DNA of 39,556 nt from an uncultured Chloroflexota bacterium (GTDB lineage: Bacteria; Chloroflexota; Chloroflexia; Chloroflexales; Roseiflexaceae). Shown here piece after piece: positions 7,128 through 15,779 of this stretch. The position numbers and the translations under genes were made by a program. The notes under the pieces are model-generated. The model did not search any database and had not been told where the DNA came from. It saw nothing but the letters and a program-made list of their open reading frames with translations. Within the stretch, counting starts at the first letter, position 1. Every line of letters begins with the position of its first letter. Location of the stretch: NCBI GenBank assembly GCA_937876225.1, contig CALFIC010000057.1, positions 1-39,556 of the forward strand, written 5' to 3'.

Positions 7128-9985
7128 TGTTTGGCGTCGTCGACCAACCCAAACAACAGCGTCAAGGCCGCCATCGGCGTCAGCTCGTTGGGATTGAGCT
7201 GGCGCAACTTGGTCAATGCCGGGTGGGGTGGTGGGGGCGGCGGCGCCACATCAAACAACGATGGCTGTTGGGCGATGGTGCGGGTCGGGCGTTTGTCTTG
7301 CTCAAAGGTGCGCAACAATTCCTCGGCGCGGGCCGTGACTGCCCGCGGGATGCCGGCGATTTGGGCCACGTGGATGCCGTAGGAGCGGTCGGCGCCCCCT
7401 TCGCGTAATTCATGCAAAAAAACGACCGCGCCGTTGTGTTCGATGGCCGCCATGTGCAAATTCACCAGCCGCGCCAAGCTGTCGCTCAGGCGGGTCAATT
7501 CGTGGTAGTGGGTGGCAAACAAGGTGCGGCAACGCAAGCGCGGCTCGTTGTGAATATATTCCACCAAGGCTTGGGCGATGGCCATGCCGTCGTAGGTGCT
7601 CGTGCCCCGCCCGACTTCGTCGAGGATCAGCAAGCTCTGATTGGTGCATTGCGCCAAAATCGCCGCCGTTTCGGTCATTTCTACCATAAACGTACTCTGC
7701 CCAGTGGCGATGTCGTCTTGGGCGCCGATGCGGGTAAAGATGCGATCGACTAAGCCGATTTCGGCGCTATCAGCCGGCACAAAGGCGCCAATCTGGGCCA
7801 TCAACACAATCAAAGCCACTTGGCGCATCACGGTGCTTTTGCCGGTCATGTTGGCGCCGGTGATGATGGCAATCTGGCGACTTTGACTATCGAGGGCAAT
7901 TGAATTGGCGATAAACTGACCGCTGCGGTGCTGTTCTACCACGGGATGGCGACCGTTTTTGATAATCAAGCGCGTATCGGCAAATAATTGTGGGCGTACA
8001 TAGCGCTGGCGCACTGCCACTTCGGCTAGGGTTGTGACCACATCGAGGTGCGCCAAGGCCCGTGCTACCTCGACTAAGCGGGCACCTGAGGCGGCGATTT
8101 GGCTGACGATATCAAAAAACGCTTGACGTTCGAGTTCGTTGAGGCGCTCTTGGGCATTGATGACGATGTCTTCGTAGGTCTTGAGCTCGTCGGTATAGTA
8201 GCGCTCACCCGTCGACAAGGTCTGTTTGCGGATGTAGTGGCTGGGCACGAGGGCTGCATGGGTTTTGGTGACTTCGATGTAATAGCCAAAGACTTTGTTG
8301 TAGTCGACCCGTAGTGATTTGATGCCGGTGCGCTGTTGTTCCAGCCCTTCGAGGGCACTAATCCAGCGTTGGGCGTCTTGACTAGCCGCGATGATTTGGT
8401 CCATTTCGGCCACAAAACCGGGCCGGATCACGCGCCGGGGGGTGTCGTCTTCGCGTAGGTAATTCGAGGCACCGAGGAGTGCTGGCGGCTCGGCATCGAT
8501 GGCCTGCTCGATGAACTGCAATACCTCGTGACAGGTGTCAATTTGAGGCAGATTGGTGGGCGTGGCCTCATCGGGGAAGAGGTCGTCGCTTTTGGCGGCA
8601 GGTTGGCGCAAGGTTTTGGCGATGGCCGGCAGTTGGCGCAACGCATCGCGCAGGCGCACCACGTCGCGCGGGGTGGTCACCGACACTCCTTGCATCATGC
8701 GGTTGACGATACGCTCCATGTCGCCGATGCCTTTGAGCGCTTCGCGGATGGCGTTGCGGGTCAAGGTATCGTCCACAAACCGGGCCACCGCGTCGTGGCG
8801 CTGGCTGATAGCGCCCAGGTCGAGGAGCGGTTGGGCAATCCAACGCCGCAACAAGCGCGCCCCCATGGCGGTGCGGGTCTGGTCGAGCACCGCCACCAGC
8901 GAGCCCTTGGCGCCACTGACCCCTTCGAGGATCTCGAGGTTGCGGCGGGTCTGGGGGTCGAGGAACATCACGCTACCGGGGGTGTAGGGGTGCAACGCCG
9001 TCAGCTGAGCCGGGCTGGTCTGCTGGGTGGTCTGGGCGTATTGGATAAGTGCACCGGCGGCCCGTACCGCCAAGGGACGGTCGCTCAGCCCCAGTCCGGC
9101 GCTGGTGCTGATGTTGAAGTGTTGGAGCAGGGCATCGCTGGCGGTACGTGCTTCCCAGCGCCAGCTGGGCAGGTTGGTGATATGCCCGTTGGCCCAGCGA
9201 GCGGCGCTTTCGCGCTCGACGCGGCGGGCCACCCGCTCGCTAGGCAACAACATTTCGCGTTCTTCTTTGGTCATAAACTCGAGGTCGCTACTCAAGCCCC
9301 GGTTGGCGGCGTCGATGCCGGCAATTCGTTGGTTGGGGTTGTCGCTGACCAGGACTTCGGCGGCTTGGAGGCGCGCCAATTCGCCGAGGGCGTGTTGCTG
9401 GGCTTGGGGACCGTGCAATTCACAACAGGCGAATTCGCCGGTGCTCAAATCGGCGTAGGCCAAACCTACTTGCTGTTGTTCGACCAGCAAGGCCACGATG
9501 TAATTGTTGGTGGTGGCATTGAGGCTACCGTCGACCACGGTGCCGGGGGTGACGATGCGCACGATTTGGCGTTCGACCATCCCTTTGGCGTTGCTGGTTT
9601 GGGCGATGCCACCGGCAAACACCGAGCGGGGCCGGGTGTCGCTTTTGCTCGAGGCGGTTTCGCTGATTTGTTCGGCGATGGCGACGCGGTAGCCGGCAGT
9701 GACTAATTTGTTGACGTATGATTCGACGGCGTGATAGGGCATGCCGGCCATCGGGCAGCGTTGTTTGGCGTTGGATTTGTCGGTGGCAAAATCTTTGTAG
9801 GTCAGGGTGACGTCCATTAATTCGGCGACCAGTTTGGCGTCGTCGTCAAAGGCCTCGTAGAAATCGCCGAGGCGATAAAACAAAACGGCGTCGGGTTGGC
9901 TGGCTTTGAGTTCGCGGAATTGGACGTACCATTTGTGCAGATTGTAGCCCGGGAATTCGGCGCTGAGCAGTTGGTCTATGTGCAT
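7124..9985 (-). CDS. mutS: DNA mismatch repair ATPase MutS
   Basis: MutS recognises base mismatches and small loops as a dimer and recruits MutL. The 953-residue product has the mismatch-reading G-D-F-Y-E motif (Phe42, Glu44), the P-M-A-G-M-P-Y-H-A signature of domain I, a long clamp/lever region, and the C-terminal ABC-type ATPase. The ATPase carries Walker A GANMTGKST near residue 710, then S-T-F-M-V-E-M, Walker B L-L-I-L-D-E-V-G-R-G-T-S and the T-H-Y-H-E-L switch. Length exceeds the usual 850-880 residues, partly through extra residues in domain I around T-D-K-S-N-A-K and in the S-S-K-S-D-T-R-P-R segment that follows. The start at 9985 gives a standard N-terminus but has no strong Shine-Dalgarno. 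A TATAAT lies about 45 nt upstream on the minus strand. The downstream gene overlaps by 4 bp. Confidence 0.97.
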   Translation of the reverse strand: MHIDQLLSAEFPGYNLHKWYVQFRELKASQPDAVLFYRLGDFYEAFDDDAKLVAELMDVTLTYKDFATDKSNAKQRCPMAGMPYHAVESYVNKLVTAGYRVAIAEQISETASSKSDTRPRSVFAGGIAQTSNAKGMVERQIVRIVTPGTVVDGSLNATTNNYIVALLVEQQQVGLAYADLSTGEFACCELHGPQAQQHALGELARLQAAEVLVSDNPNQRIAGIDAANRGLSSDLEFMTKEEREMLLPSERVARRVERESAARWANGHITNLPSWRWEARTASDALLQHFNISTSAGLGLSDRPLAVRAAGALIQYAQTTQQTSPAQLTALHPYTPGSVMFLDPQTRRNLEILEGVSGAKGSLVAVLDQTRTAMGARLLRRWIAQPLLDLGAISQRHDAVARFVDDTLTRNAIREALKGIGDMERIVNRMMQGVSVTTPRDVVRLRDALRQLPAIAKTLRQPAAKSDDLFPDEATPTNLPQIDTCHEVLQFIEQAIDAEPPALLGASNYLREDDTPRRVIRPGFVAEMDQIIAASQDAQRWISALEGLEQQRTGIKSLRVDYNKVFGYYIEVTKTHAALVPSHYIRKQTLSTGERYYTDELKTYEDIVINAQERLNELERQAFFDIVSQIAASGARLVEVARALAHLDVVTTLAEVAVRQRYVRPQLFADTRLIIKNGRHPVVEQHRSGQFIANSIALDSQSRQIAIITGANMTGKSTVMRQVALIVLMAQIGAFVPADSAEIGLVDRIFTRIGAQDDIATGQSTFMVEMTETAAILAQCTNQSLLILDEVGRGTSTYDGMAIAQALVEYIHNEPRLRCRTLFATHYHELTRLSDSLARLVNLHMAAIEHNGAVVFLHELREGGADRSYGIHVAQIAGIPRAVTARAEELLRTFEQDKRPTRTIAQQPSLFDVAPPPPPPHPALTKLRQLNPNELTPMAALTLLFGLVDDAKQ

Positions 9986-10020
9986 GGCAATGTCGTTTCT
10001 GGTACTGGTTTTTAGTATGT

Positions 10021-10253
10021 AGAGACATTATAAAGGAGGAATTCTTTTTATCTCGCACAGAGGACGCAGAGACTACATTCCCCAACGTCATTGCATGGCG
10101 CTAACGGCGCAGTGCAATCTCTGTGCAGCAAGGTAAGATGATGGCATAACACTATGCCGGGAGATTCCACGCTACGGGTGCTTGCACCTTGCATGGAATG
10201 ACGCTGGGGTGGGGACACTTCACACTTCCGACTTCATGCTTCAAACTTCAAAC
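10021..10253. other. Intergenic spacer with dispersed-repeat-like text
   Basis: No gene is seen here. The text includes a cgcagagac string in a purine-rich stretch (10052-10075), a gggagattccacg ... ggaatgacg pair (10159-10203) forming a loose inverted repeat, and a run of cttc/cacttc strings (10220-10252). Such strings resemble short intergenic dispersed repeats in many bacterial genomes. Whether copies exist elsewhere cannot be told from this window. Confidence 0.35.
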
Positions 10254-10291
10254 AGTAATCCCCCATAGGCTATTGCCTATGGGGGATTACT
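10254..10291 (-). terminator. Perfect 17-bp hairpin downstream of phoU
   Basis: Arms 10254-10270 and 10275-10291 are exact inverted repeats around a 4-nt loop (tatt). The hairpin begins 7 bp beyond the phoU stop, where a transcription terminator is expected. There is no U-run after the stem on either strand, so it may act with Rho, as an RNA stabiliser, or as a dispersed palindrome. Confidence 0.6.
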
Positions 10292-10298
10292 ATTTGAA

Positions 10299-10955
10299 TT
10301 ATTGATTGAGGGCTTCGGTGGTGTTGTTAATCATGAAAATGACGCGTTCGCCGATATTGGTGGTGCGGTCGGCGAGACGCTCGAGCATGTAGGTGATTTC
10401 GATCAAAATCAAGCCACTTTCGAGTGTGGCGATGTCGTGTTTAATCATATCGCGGATTTGGGCATTGGCTTCATCTTCGAGGGTGTCGACTTGGGCGTCG
10501 ATGTCGGCCAATCCACGAGCCACGGCGATATCACGCTTGACAAAGGCATCGAGGCTCTGGGTCAACATCTGGTGTGACAATTCGCCCATCCGCGCAATGG
10601 TGGCAGGAATGGGGACAATTGGGGTTTGGTTGAGGAGCACGGTGACGCGCTTGGCGATGCCTTTGGCATAGTCACCAGCCCGCTCGAGCTCACTGGCGAT
10701 AGTGCTTGATGCGAGTAGGGTGCGCAAATCGCTGGCAACGGGTTGTTGGGTGGCGATGAGCTCGAAAATCTGCTCGTCGATGGCCAAGTGGGTGCGGTCG
10801 ATTTCACGATCGCCAGCGACCACGTTGGTGGCTAATGCGGCGTCAGCGGTGGTCAAGGCGCGCATGGCATCGGCGAGGCCGTGTTCGACACGACTCCCGA
10901 TGCGCAATAAATCGTCGTGGACGTTCTGAAGTTGCCGTGCATAGCGATGCCGCAT
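10299..10955 (-). CDS. phoU: Phosphate uptake regulator PhoU
   Basis: PhoU links the Pst phosphate transporter to the PhoR/PhoB sensor pathway and damps phosphate uptake. The 218-residue product is all-helical with two PhoU repeats. Each repeat keeps its metal-binding helix motif: E-L-E-R-A-G-D-Y-A-K-G-I-A in the first half and E-R-L-A-D-R-T-T-N-I-G-E in the second. I chose ATG 10955 (MRHRYARQLQ) over an in-frame ATG at 10988 because AAAGGA lies about 8 nt before it and it matches the usual start of the family. No pst or phoRB genes lie nearby, so the gene stands alone. It is divergent from lepA across a 189-bp spacer and ends at the 17-bp hairpin. Confidence 0.93.
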   Translation of the reverse strand: MRHRYARQLQNVHDDLLRIGSRVEHGLADAMRALTTADAALATNVVAGDREIDRTHLAIDEQIFELIATQQPVASDLRTLLASSTIASELERAGDYAKGIAKRVTVLLNQTPIVPIPATIARMGELSHQMLTQSLDAFVKRDIAVARGLADIDAQVDTLEDEANAQIRDMIKHDIATLESGLILIEITYMLERLADRTTNIGERVIFMINNTTEALNQ

Positions 10956-11144
10956 GTCGAATCCTTTCTCAACGGTACTTACACACACATTGAACGAATG
11001 AGTATGCTATACTGATAATGGTTGTGTGTGCATTATAATGCATTACCATCTGTTAATAATGCTTCATTATACAGTGATTTGACTAAATTACTGTTAAGCC
11101 TTGGTTGTATTGCTGTTGTCTATATCGATGAGGTGCTGGTTACT

Positions 11145-12962
11145 ATGCGTGATCGTCGTTTAATTCGCAATTTCAGTATTATCGCTCACATCGATCATGG
11201 CAAAACCACGCTCTCTGATCGGTTCCTCGAAGTCACTGGCACGGTATCAGGGCGTGATCGCCGCGATCAATTGCTTGACGGTATGGACCTCGAACGTGAA
11301 AAGGGCATTACCATCAAAGCCAAAGCGGTGCGGATGGAATATACCGCCCCCGATGGCCTGACCTACGAAATGAACCTGATCGACTGCCCGGGCCACGTCG
11401 ACTTCACCTACGAAGTGTCACGGGCCTTGGCCGCCTGTGAAGGCGCCGTACTCGTCGTCGATGCCTCGCAAGGGGTCGAAGCCCAAACCTTGGCCAACGT
11501 CTATTTGGCACTCGAAAACAACCTCGAAATCGTGCCTGTGCTCAACAAAATCGACCTCCCTGGCGCGCATCCCGATTTTGTGGCAGCTGAAGTCGAGCGG
11601 ATTTTGGGTGTGCCGGCTGCTGATGTGTTGCGTGCTTCCGCCAAAAACGGCATCGGCATCAAAGAAATCCTCGATGCCGTGATCGAGCGCGTGCCCCCAC
11701 CCGACGGCGAAACCGACGTCCCCATGCGCGCCTTGATTTTTGACTCCCACTACGATGTCTACAAAGGCGTTATCGCCTATGTGCGTGTGGTCGAAGGGAT
11801 TTTGACCAGCAATACCAAAGTACGCTTTATGGGCTCGGGTATCGATGCTGACGCCCTCGAAATCGGCTACTTCCACCCCACCATGATTGCCGTCGATTCA
11901 CTCGGACCGGGCGAAGTGGGCTATATTGCCACCGGCCTCAAACAAATCGGCGATGTACAGGTAGGCGATACCGTCACCATGTCGGCCGATCAAGCCAGCG
12001 AAGCCTTGGCGGGCTACCGTGCCGCCAAACCGGTGGTCTTTGCGGGGTTGTACCCCGTCGAATCCAATGCCTATATCGAGCTTCGTGAAGCCCTCGAAAA
12101 ACTCTCGCTCAACGACGCTGCGCTGACCTTTGCCCCCGAAAAATCGGCGGCTCTCGGCTTCGGCTTCCGCTGTGGCTTTTTGGGCTTGTTGCACATGGAA
12201 ATCGTGCGCGAGCGCCTCGAACGCGAATACAACCTTACCTTGCTGATTACCGCACCCAGCGTAGAATACAACGTGATGTTGCATACCGGCGAAATGGTGG
12301 CGGTGGCCAATCCTTCCGAAATGCCTGACGTCGCTCATATCGACTGCATCGAAGAGCCGGTGATGATGATTAACGTGATTGTGCCTACCAAATACATCGG
12401 TACCGTGATGGAATTGGTGACGGGGAAGCGCGGCGTCTTTGAAGCGATGGATCACCTCGACCCACAGCGCGTATCGCTCAAATATCGCATTCCTTTGGGC
12501 GAAATCGTGATTGACTTTTATGATCAACTCAAGTCGCGCACCCAAGGCTACGCCTCACTTGATTATGTGTTGGCTGGCTACCAAGTCTCGGATTTGGTCA
12601 AACTAGACGTGTTGGTCAATCACCACCCCGTCGACGCCTTGTCGTTGATTGTGCACAAAGACAACGCCTATCATCAAGGCAAGCAGTTGGTAGAGCGCTT
12701 GCGCAAACTCATCCCCCGCCAAATGTTCGAAGTGCCCATCCAAGCGGCGGTGGGCAGCCGGATTATTTCTCGTGAGTCGATTCGGGCCATGCGCAAAGAC
12801 GTGTTGGCCAAATGTTATGGTGGCGATATTTCCCGCAAGCGCAAATTGCTCGAAAAGCAAAAAGAGGGCAAGAAGCGCATGAAAATGGTCGGTAACGTCG
12901 AAATCCCCCAAGAGGCCTTTATGGCGGTGCTGTCACTCGACAGCGACGGCGGCGACGATTAA
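11145..12962 (+). CDS. lepA: Elongation factor 4 (LepA), ribosomal back-translocating GTPase
   Basis: LepA is a translational GTPase that acts on ribosomes in the elongation or initiation phase. The 605 residues match the family length. Visible parts are the P-loop A-H-I-D-H-G-K-T-T-L near residue 15, the G2/switch segment G-I-T-I-K-A, D-C-P-G-H-V-D-F (G3), N-K-I-D-L (G4), domain II, and the LepA-specific C-terminal domain ending near S-R-K-R-K-L-L-E-K-Q-K-E-G-K-K-R-M-K. I chose ATG 11145 (MRDRRLIRNFSIIAH) because it gives the standard N-terminus and has GAGGTG upstream. The longer frame from 11022 adds 41 residues that do not look like the family. A TATAAT at 11034-11039 is a possible -10 box. 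The ppiC-type gene follows after 45 bp and is probably cotranscribed. Confidence 0.97.
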   Translation: MRDRRLIRNFSIIAHIDHGKTTLSDRFLEVTGTVSGRDRRDQLLDGMDLEREKGITIKAKAVRMEYTAPDGLTYEMNLIDCPGHVDFTYEVSRALAACEGAVLVVDASQGVEAQTLANVYLALENNLEIVPVLNKIDLPGAHPDFVAAEVERILGVPAADVLRASAKNGIGIKEILDAVIERVPPPDGETDVPMRALIFDSHYDVYKGVIAYVRVVEGILTSNTKVRFMGSGIDADALEIGYFHPTMIAVDSLGPGEVGYIATGLKQIGDVQVGDTVTMSADQASEALAGYRAAKPVVFAGLYPVESNAYIELREALEKLSLNDAALTFAPEKSAALGFGFRCGFLGLLHMEIVRERLEREYNLTLLITAPSVEYNVMLHTGEMVAVANPSEMPDVAHIDCIEEPVMMINVIVPTKYIGTVMELVTGKRGVFEAMDHLDPQRVSLKYRIPLGEIVIDFYDQLKSRTQGYASLDYVLAGYQVSDLVKLDVLVNHHPVDALSLIVHKDNAYHQGKQLVERLRKLIPRQMFEVPIQAAVGSRIISRESIRAMRKDVLAKCYGGDISRKRKLLEKQKEGKKRMKMVGNVEIPQEAFMAVLSLDSDGGDD

Positions 12963-13007
12963 GCAGATATACGGCAACATGGTTGCCATACAGAGAGGAG
13001 CTGCCCC

Positions 13008-14039
13008 ATGCAGCGTGTCGTACGATGGGTAAGTTTGTTGGTATTGGGGATGTTCCTCGTCGCCTGTGGTAACCCCATGGACCTCGTCAATCCCCCGGCA
13101 GCCCGGGTGAATTCCAAGGTATTGACCAAAACGGAATTGAATACCCGGATTGATCGCCTCGAAGCGGGGATGAAGAAAAATCCTGATCCGAACACTAAAC
13201 AACCTTCCCGGGCCGAATTGACATATATGGTCACCGAACAGTTTGTGGTGCAAAATGTGTTGATTGATGTGGCTACTCAGAAAAAAATCACGGCGACGAC
13301 CAGTGAAATCGACGCTCAAGTCGAAGAGTTCCGTGCAGCGGTCGCCAAAAGCTCCAAAGATGATTTCGACATGGTGATTAGCGACCAACTCGGCTTCAAG
13401 GACTCCAAAGACGCCGGCTTCCGTGAATTTTGTACCTACTTCTTACTCCAAAAACGCTTGGCCGAAACCTTGGTGACCACCGATACCGTCACGGCCGAGA
13501 TTCGTGCAGACCTCGAAGCCCAGGCTGCCAAAAAAGAGCTCCAAGCCCATGGTGCCCACATTTTGGTGACTGATGAGGCGTTGGCCAAAACTATCATCGA
13601 CGAACTCAACAAGGGTGGTGACTTCAGCGCCTTGGCCGCCAAATATTCTACCGACCCCGGTAGCAAAGACAAAGGTGGTGATTTGGGGTGGGTCGGCAAA
13701 GGCCAATTTGTGCCCGAATTCGAAAAAGCCTTGTTTGATGACCTCAAGGTGGGTGAACTGACCCAAGTGCCGGTGAAGTCGCAATATGGCTTCCACGTCA
13801 TCAAATTGTTGGGTCGCGAAGAGCGGAGCCAAATCGATTTGGCCAACATTGATAGCGAAATCGCCAGCCGCTTGCCTTCGACACTCAACCAACGCCGGAG
13901 CGAAGAAATCGCCAAGCTCATCGACGCCGAGCGCAAAAAAGCCACCGACGAAAAACGCATCGAAGTCGCTCCGACCGAAGTTGCCTTGACGCCCACTGCT
14001 GATGCATCCACTGCCCCGACCGCTACCCCAGCCAAATAA
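13008..14039 (+). CDS. PpiC/SurA-type peptidyl-prolyl isomerase lipoprotein
   Basis: This is an extracytoplasmic foldase that isomerises Xaa-Pro bonds or chaperones exported proteins. Residues 1-20 form a lipoprotein signal with lipobox L-V-A-C (Cys20). Residues 30-170 resemble the SurA/PrsA N-terminal chaperone region. Residues about 182-270 are a parvulin domain: A-H-I-L-V, then D-F-S-A-L-A-A-K-Y-S-T-D, G-G-D-L-G-W-V, F-V-P-E-F-E-K-A-L and Y-G-F-H-V-I-K. The tail is Lys/Glu-rich and ends in a Thr/Pro/Ala linker (T-A-P-T-A-T-P-A-K). Shine-Dalgarno GAGGAG lies 7 nt before the ATG. Spacing from lepA and the terminator downstream suggest a lepA-ppiC unit. A possible role, by inference, is folding of the large secreted proteins encoded nearby. 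Confidence 0.92.
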   Translation: MQRVVRWVSLLVLGMFLVACGNPMDLVNPPAARVNSKVLTKTELNTRIDRLEAGMKKNPDPNTKQPSRAELTYMVTEQFVVQNVLIDVATQKKITATTSEIDAQVEEFRAAVAKSSKDDFDMVISDQLGFKDSKDAGFREFCTYFLLQKRLAETLVTTDTVTAEIRADLEAQAAKKELQAHGAHILVTDEALAKTIIDELNKGGDFSALAAKYSTDPGSKDKGGDLGWVGKGQFVPEFEKALFDDLKVGELTQVPVKSQYGFHVIKLLGREERSQIDLANIDSEIASRLPSTLNQRRSEEIAKLIDAERKKATDEKRIEVAPTEVALTPTADASTAPTATPAK

Positions 14040-14054
14040 CCTGGCACGCCCAAG

Positions 14055-14088
14055 CCTCTCGTGTGGGTATCCACACGAGAGGTTTTTT
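14055..14088 (+). terminator. Rho-independent terminator of lepA-ppiC
   Basis: A perfect 12-bp stem (14055-14066 with 14071-14082) has a gtat loop and is followed by six T residues (14083-14088). It starts 16 bp after the stop of the foldase gene. Confidence 0.9.
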
Positions 14089-14202
14089 GTGTCTACTGCG
14101 CGGAGCTGAACGCACGGCGATGAGTGACAGCGCACGCCGTATAATAATCAGAGCAGTTGATTTTTATTGCATACTGTATAGTTGACATAAAAGGCGATAA
14201 CA

Positions 14203-15573
14203 ATGATTACCATCATCGGACTCGGAGCCGCCGACCAATTACCTCCCATCGCAGATGAATTGCGACAGTTGCCATGGTATGCCCGCACCCAACACCACCC
14301 GGCGTTGGCGGGTGTGACACTGGCTGGTACATTTGATGCCGTGCTCGATACCCCTGCCGCTGCTCAGCAGATTGTCACGCAGCTATTGGCCTTACCCGGT
14401 GATGTGGTTTATTTGGTGCCTGGGCATCCCTTGCTGGCTGATGCCACCGTACGGCTGTTGGGTGCGCAGGCACCCCACCAATTCACGCTGGCGGCAAGTG
14501 TTTTTCCCACTGAAAAATGGCATATGGCGGTGGGGGTGATGCCGACCACTGCTGGTGTCCAGTATTGTGATGCCCTCGATCTACTGCCGCTGGTGGATAC
14601 GCGCGATTCGTGGGCTACGTTCCATTCCAAATTCCCCTACGCCCATCCGGTGGCACCGTTGCCGGTGCACCCCGGCAGTGCGGCATGGGTCACCAACGTG
14701 CATGGCGTGCATCTGTTGCAACAAGTGGTATTGCAGCTCCAGCAGGCTTATGTGCCGAGTCATCCGGTGGCGGTGGTACATGCGGATGGGCAGGTGCAAC
14801 ACGGCACGCTGATTGATGCCACGGTGCTGGTACGCGAATTCCCGGTCACGCTCTACCTGGCGGCGGCCGAGCCGCTGGCCAACCAACGCAGTGCCGATGG
14901 TATTGCCTATGTGATTACGCGTTTGCTGGGACCGGGTGGCTGCCCGTGGGATCACGAGCAGACGCCCCAATCGTTGCGGCGCACCTTGCTCGAAGAGACC
15001 TACGAAGCCATCGATGCCCTCGACCGTGGTGATGATGCTAGCCTGCTTGAAGAACTGGGCGATGTATTGCTCAATATTTTGATGCAGGCCGAAATGGCGC
15101 GCCAAGCGGGGCGCTTTAGTATGGGCGATGTCTATACCCAAGTCACCGCCAAATTTATCCGTCGCCATCCTCATGTGTTTGGCGATGTGTCGGCCGCCGA
15201 TAGTGAAGCGGTGTTGCAAAACTGGTACCGCATCAAACAAAGCGAAGCGGGCAGTGATACTCCCAAAAGCCCTTTGGCCGGGGTGCCGTTGGCCTTGCCC
15301 GCCCTGACCGCCACGATGGCTTTGCTCAACAAGTCAAAACGACATGGCGTGACCATCACCGACCCCGTCGCTCAACCCCTCAACGCTGAACAATTGGGAG
15401 CGCAGTTGTTTGATTTGGTCACCAGCGCCATGCTCCACGATATCGACGCCGAAGCGGCTCTGCGGGAAGTCAATGCCCGTTATCGCCGCCGCGTCGATGC
15501 CTTGTTTGCCCGCGACCAGCATTTGCAGGGTCAGACCCAGGAGTTGTGGCACGATGCCGATCGCGACGCATGA
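14203..15573 (+). CDS. mazG: MazG nucleoside triphosphate pyrophosphohydrolase fused to a tetrapyrrole-methylase-like domain
   Basis: MazG hydrolyses NTPs and dNTPs to the monophosphate and pyrophosphate and helps clear abnormal nucleotides. The 456-residue product has two parts. Residues 1-220 resemble the tetrapyrrole (SAM-dependent) methylase fold: I-T-I-I-G-L-G at the N-terminus and V-P-G-H-P-L-L-A-D near residue 73. Residues about 238-330 are a MazG domain: G-C-P-W-D-x-E-Q-T, L-L-E-E-T-Y-E-A-I-D and E-E-L-G-D-V-L-L-N, which contain the Mg2+-binding acidic residues. A partial second MazG-like region follows. The same fusion is known as YabN in Bacillus. The substrate of the methylase half is unknown. 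AAGG lies 10 nt before the ATG. The next gene overlaps its end by 20 bp. Confidence 0.93.
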   Translation: MITIIGLGAADQLPPIADELRQLPWYARTQHHPALAGVTLAGTFDAVLDTPAAAQQIVTQLLALPGDVVYLVPGHPLLADATVRLLGAQAPHQFTLAASVFPTEKWHMAVGVMPTTAGVQYCDALDLLPLVDTRDSWATFHSKFPYAHPVAPLPVHPGSAAWVTNVHGVHLLQQVVLQLQQAYVPSHPVAVVHADGQVQHGTLIDATVLVREFPVTLYLAAAEPLANQRSADGIAYVITRLLGPGGCPWDHEQTPQSLRRTLLEETYEAIDALDRGDDASLLEELGDVLLNILMQAEMARQAGRFSMGDVYTQVTAKFIRRHPHVFGDVSAADSEAVLQNWYRIKQSEAGSDTPKSPLAGVPLALPALTATMALLNKSKRHGVTITDPVAQPLNAEQLGAQLFDLVTSAMLHDIDAEAALREVNARYRRRVDALFARDQHLQGQTQELWHDADRDA

Positions 15574-15775
15574 AATAGTCCTCGACATGCAGGTGGCACT
15601 CCGCAAACCGCACGCCTGTGGTGGTGCCACCTGGCAGGTGGTGCGCGTAGGGGTTGATATAGGCCTCCGTTGTCTGCAATGCCAACATCGTGTGATCTTG
15701 CCCCGCGACCAGTTTGTGCGCCAAGTGCGGCGTATCGTCTCTACGCCACAAATACCCCCAGAACCAAAGGAATAA
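15554..15775 (+). CDS. DUF951 family small protein
   Basis: This 73-residue protein contains L-R-K-P-H-A-C-G-G, W-Q-V-V-R-V-G-V-D-I, L-R-C-L-Q-C-Q-H and R-V-I-L-P-R, the pattern of DUF951. Its three cysteines (C-G-G and C-x-x-C) suggest a small metal-binding fold. Molecular function is unknown. The ATG at 15554 lies inside the end of mazG (20-bp overlap), so translation is probably coupled. An internal ATG at 15587 would cut the first beta strand. miaA starts 4 bp after the stop. Confidence 0.82.
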   Translation: MPIATHEIVLDMQVALRKPHACGGATWQVVRVGVDIGLRCLQCQHRVILPRDQFVRQVRRIVSTPQIPPEPKE

Positions 15776-15779
15776 GGGT

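Noticed and set aside
8528..9706. A 392-codon open frame on the plus strand opposite mutS.
   Set aside because: It is antisense to strongly conserved MutS motifs, its product is low-complexity Gly/Ala/Val-rich, and GC-rich coding sequence often leaves the opposite strand open.
11022..11144. A 41-codon N-terminal extension of LepA.
   Set aside because: The added residues do not look like the family, while ATG 11145 gives the standard LepA start; the region is more likely promoter and leader.
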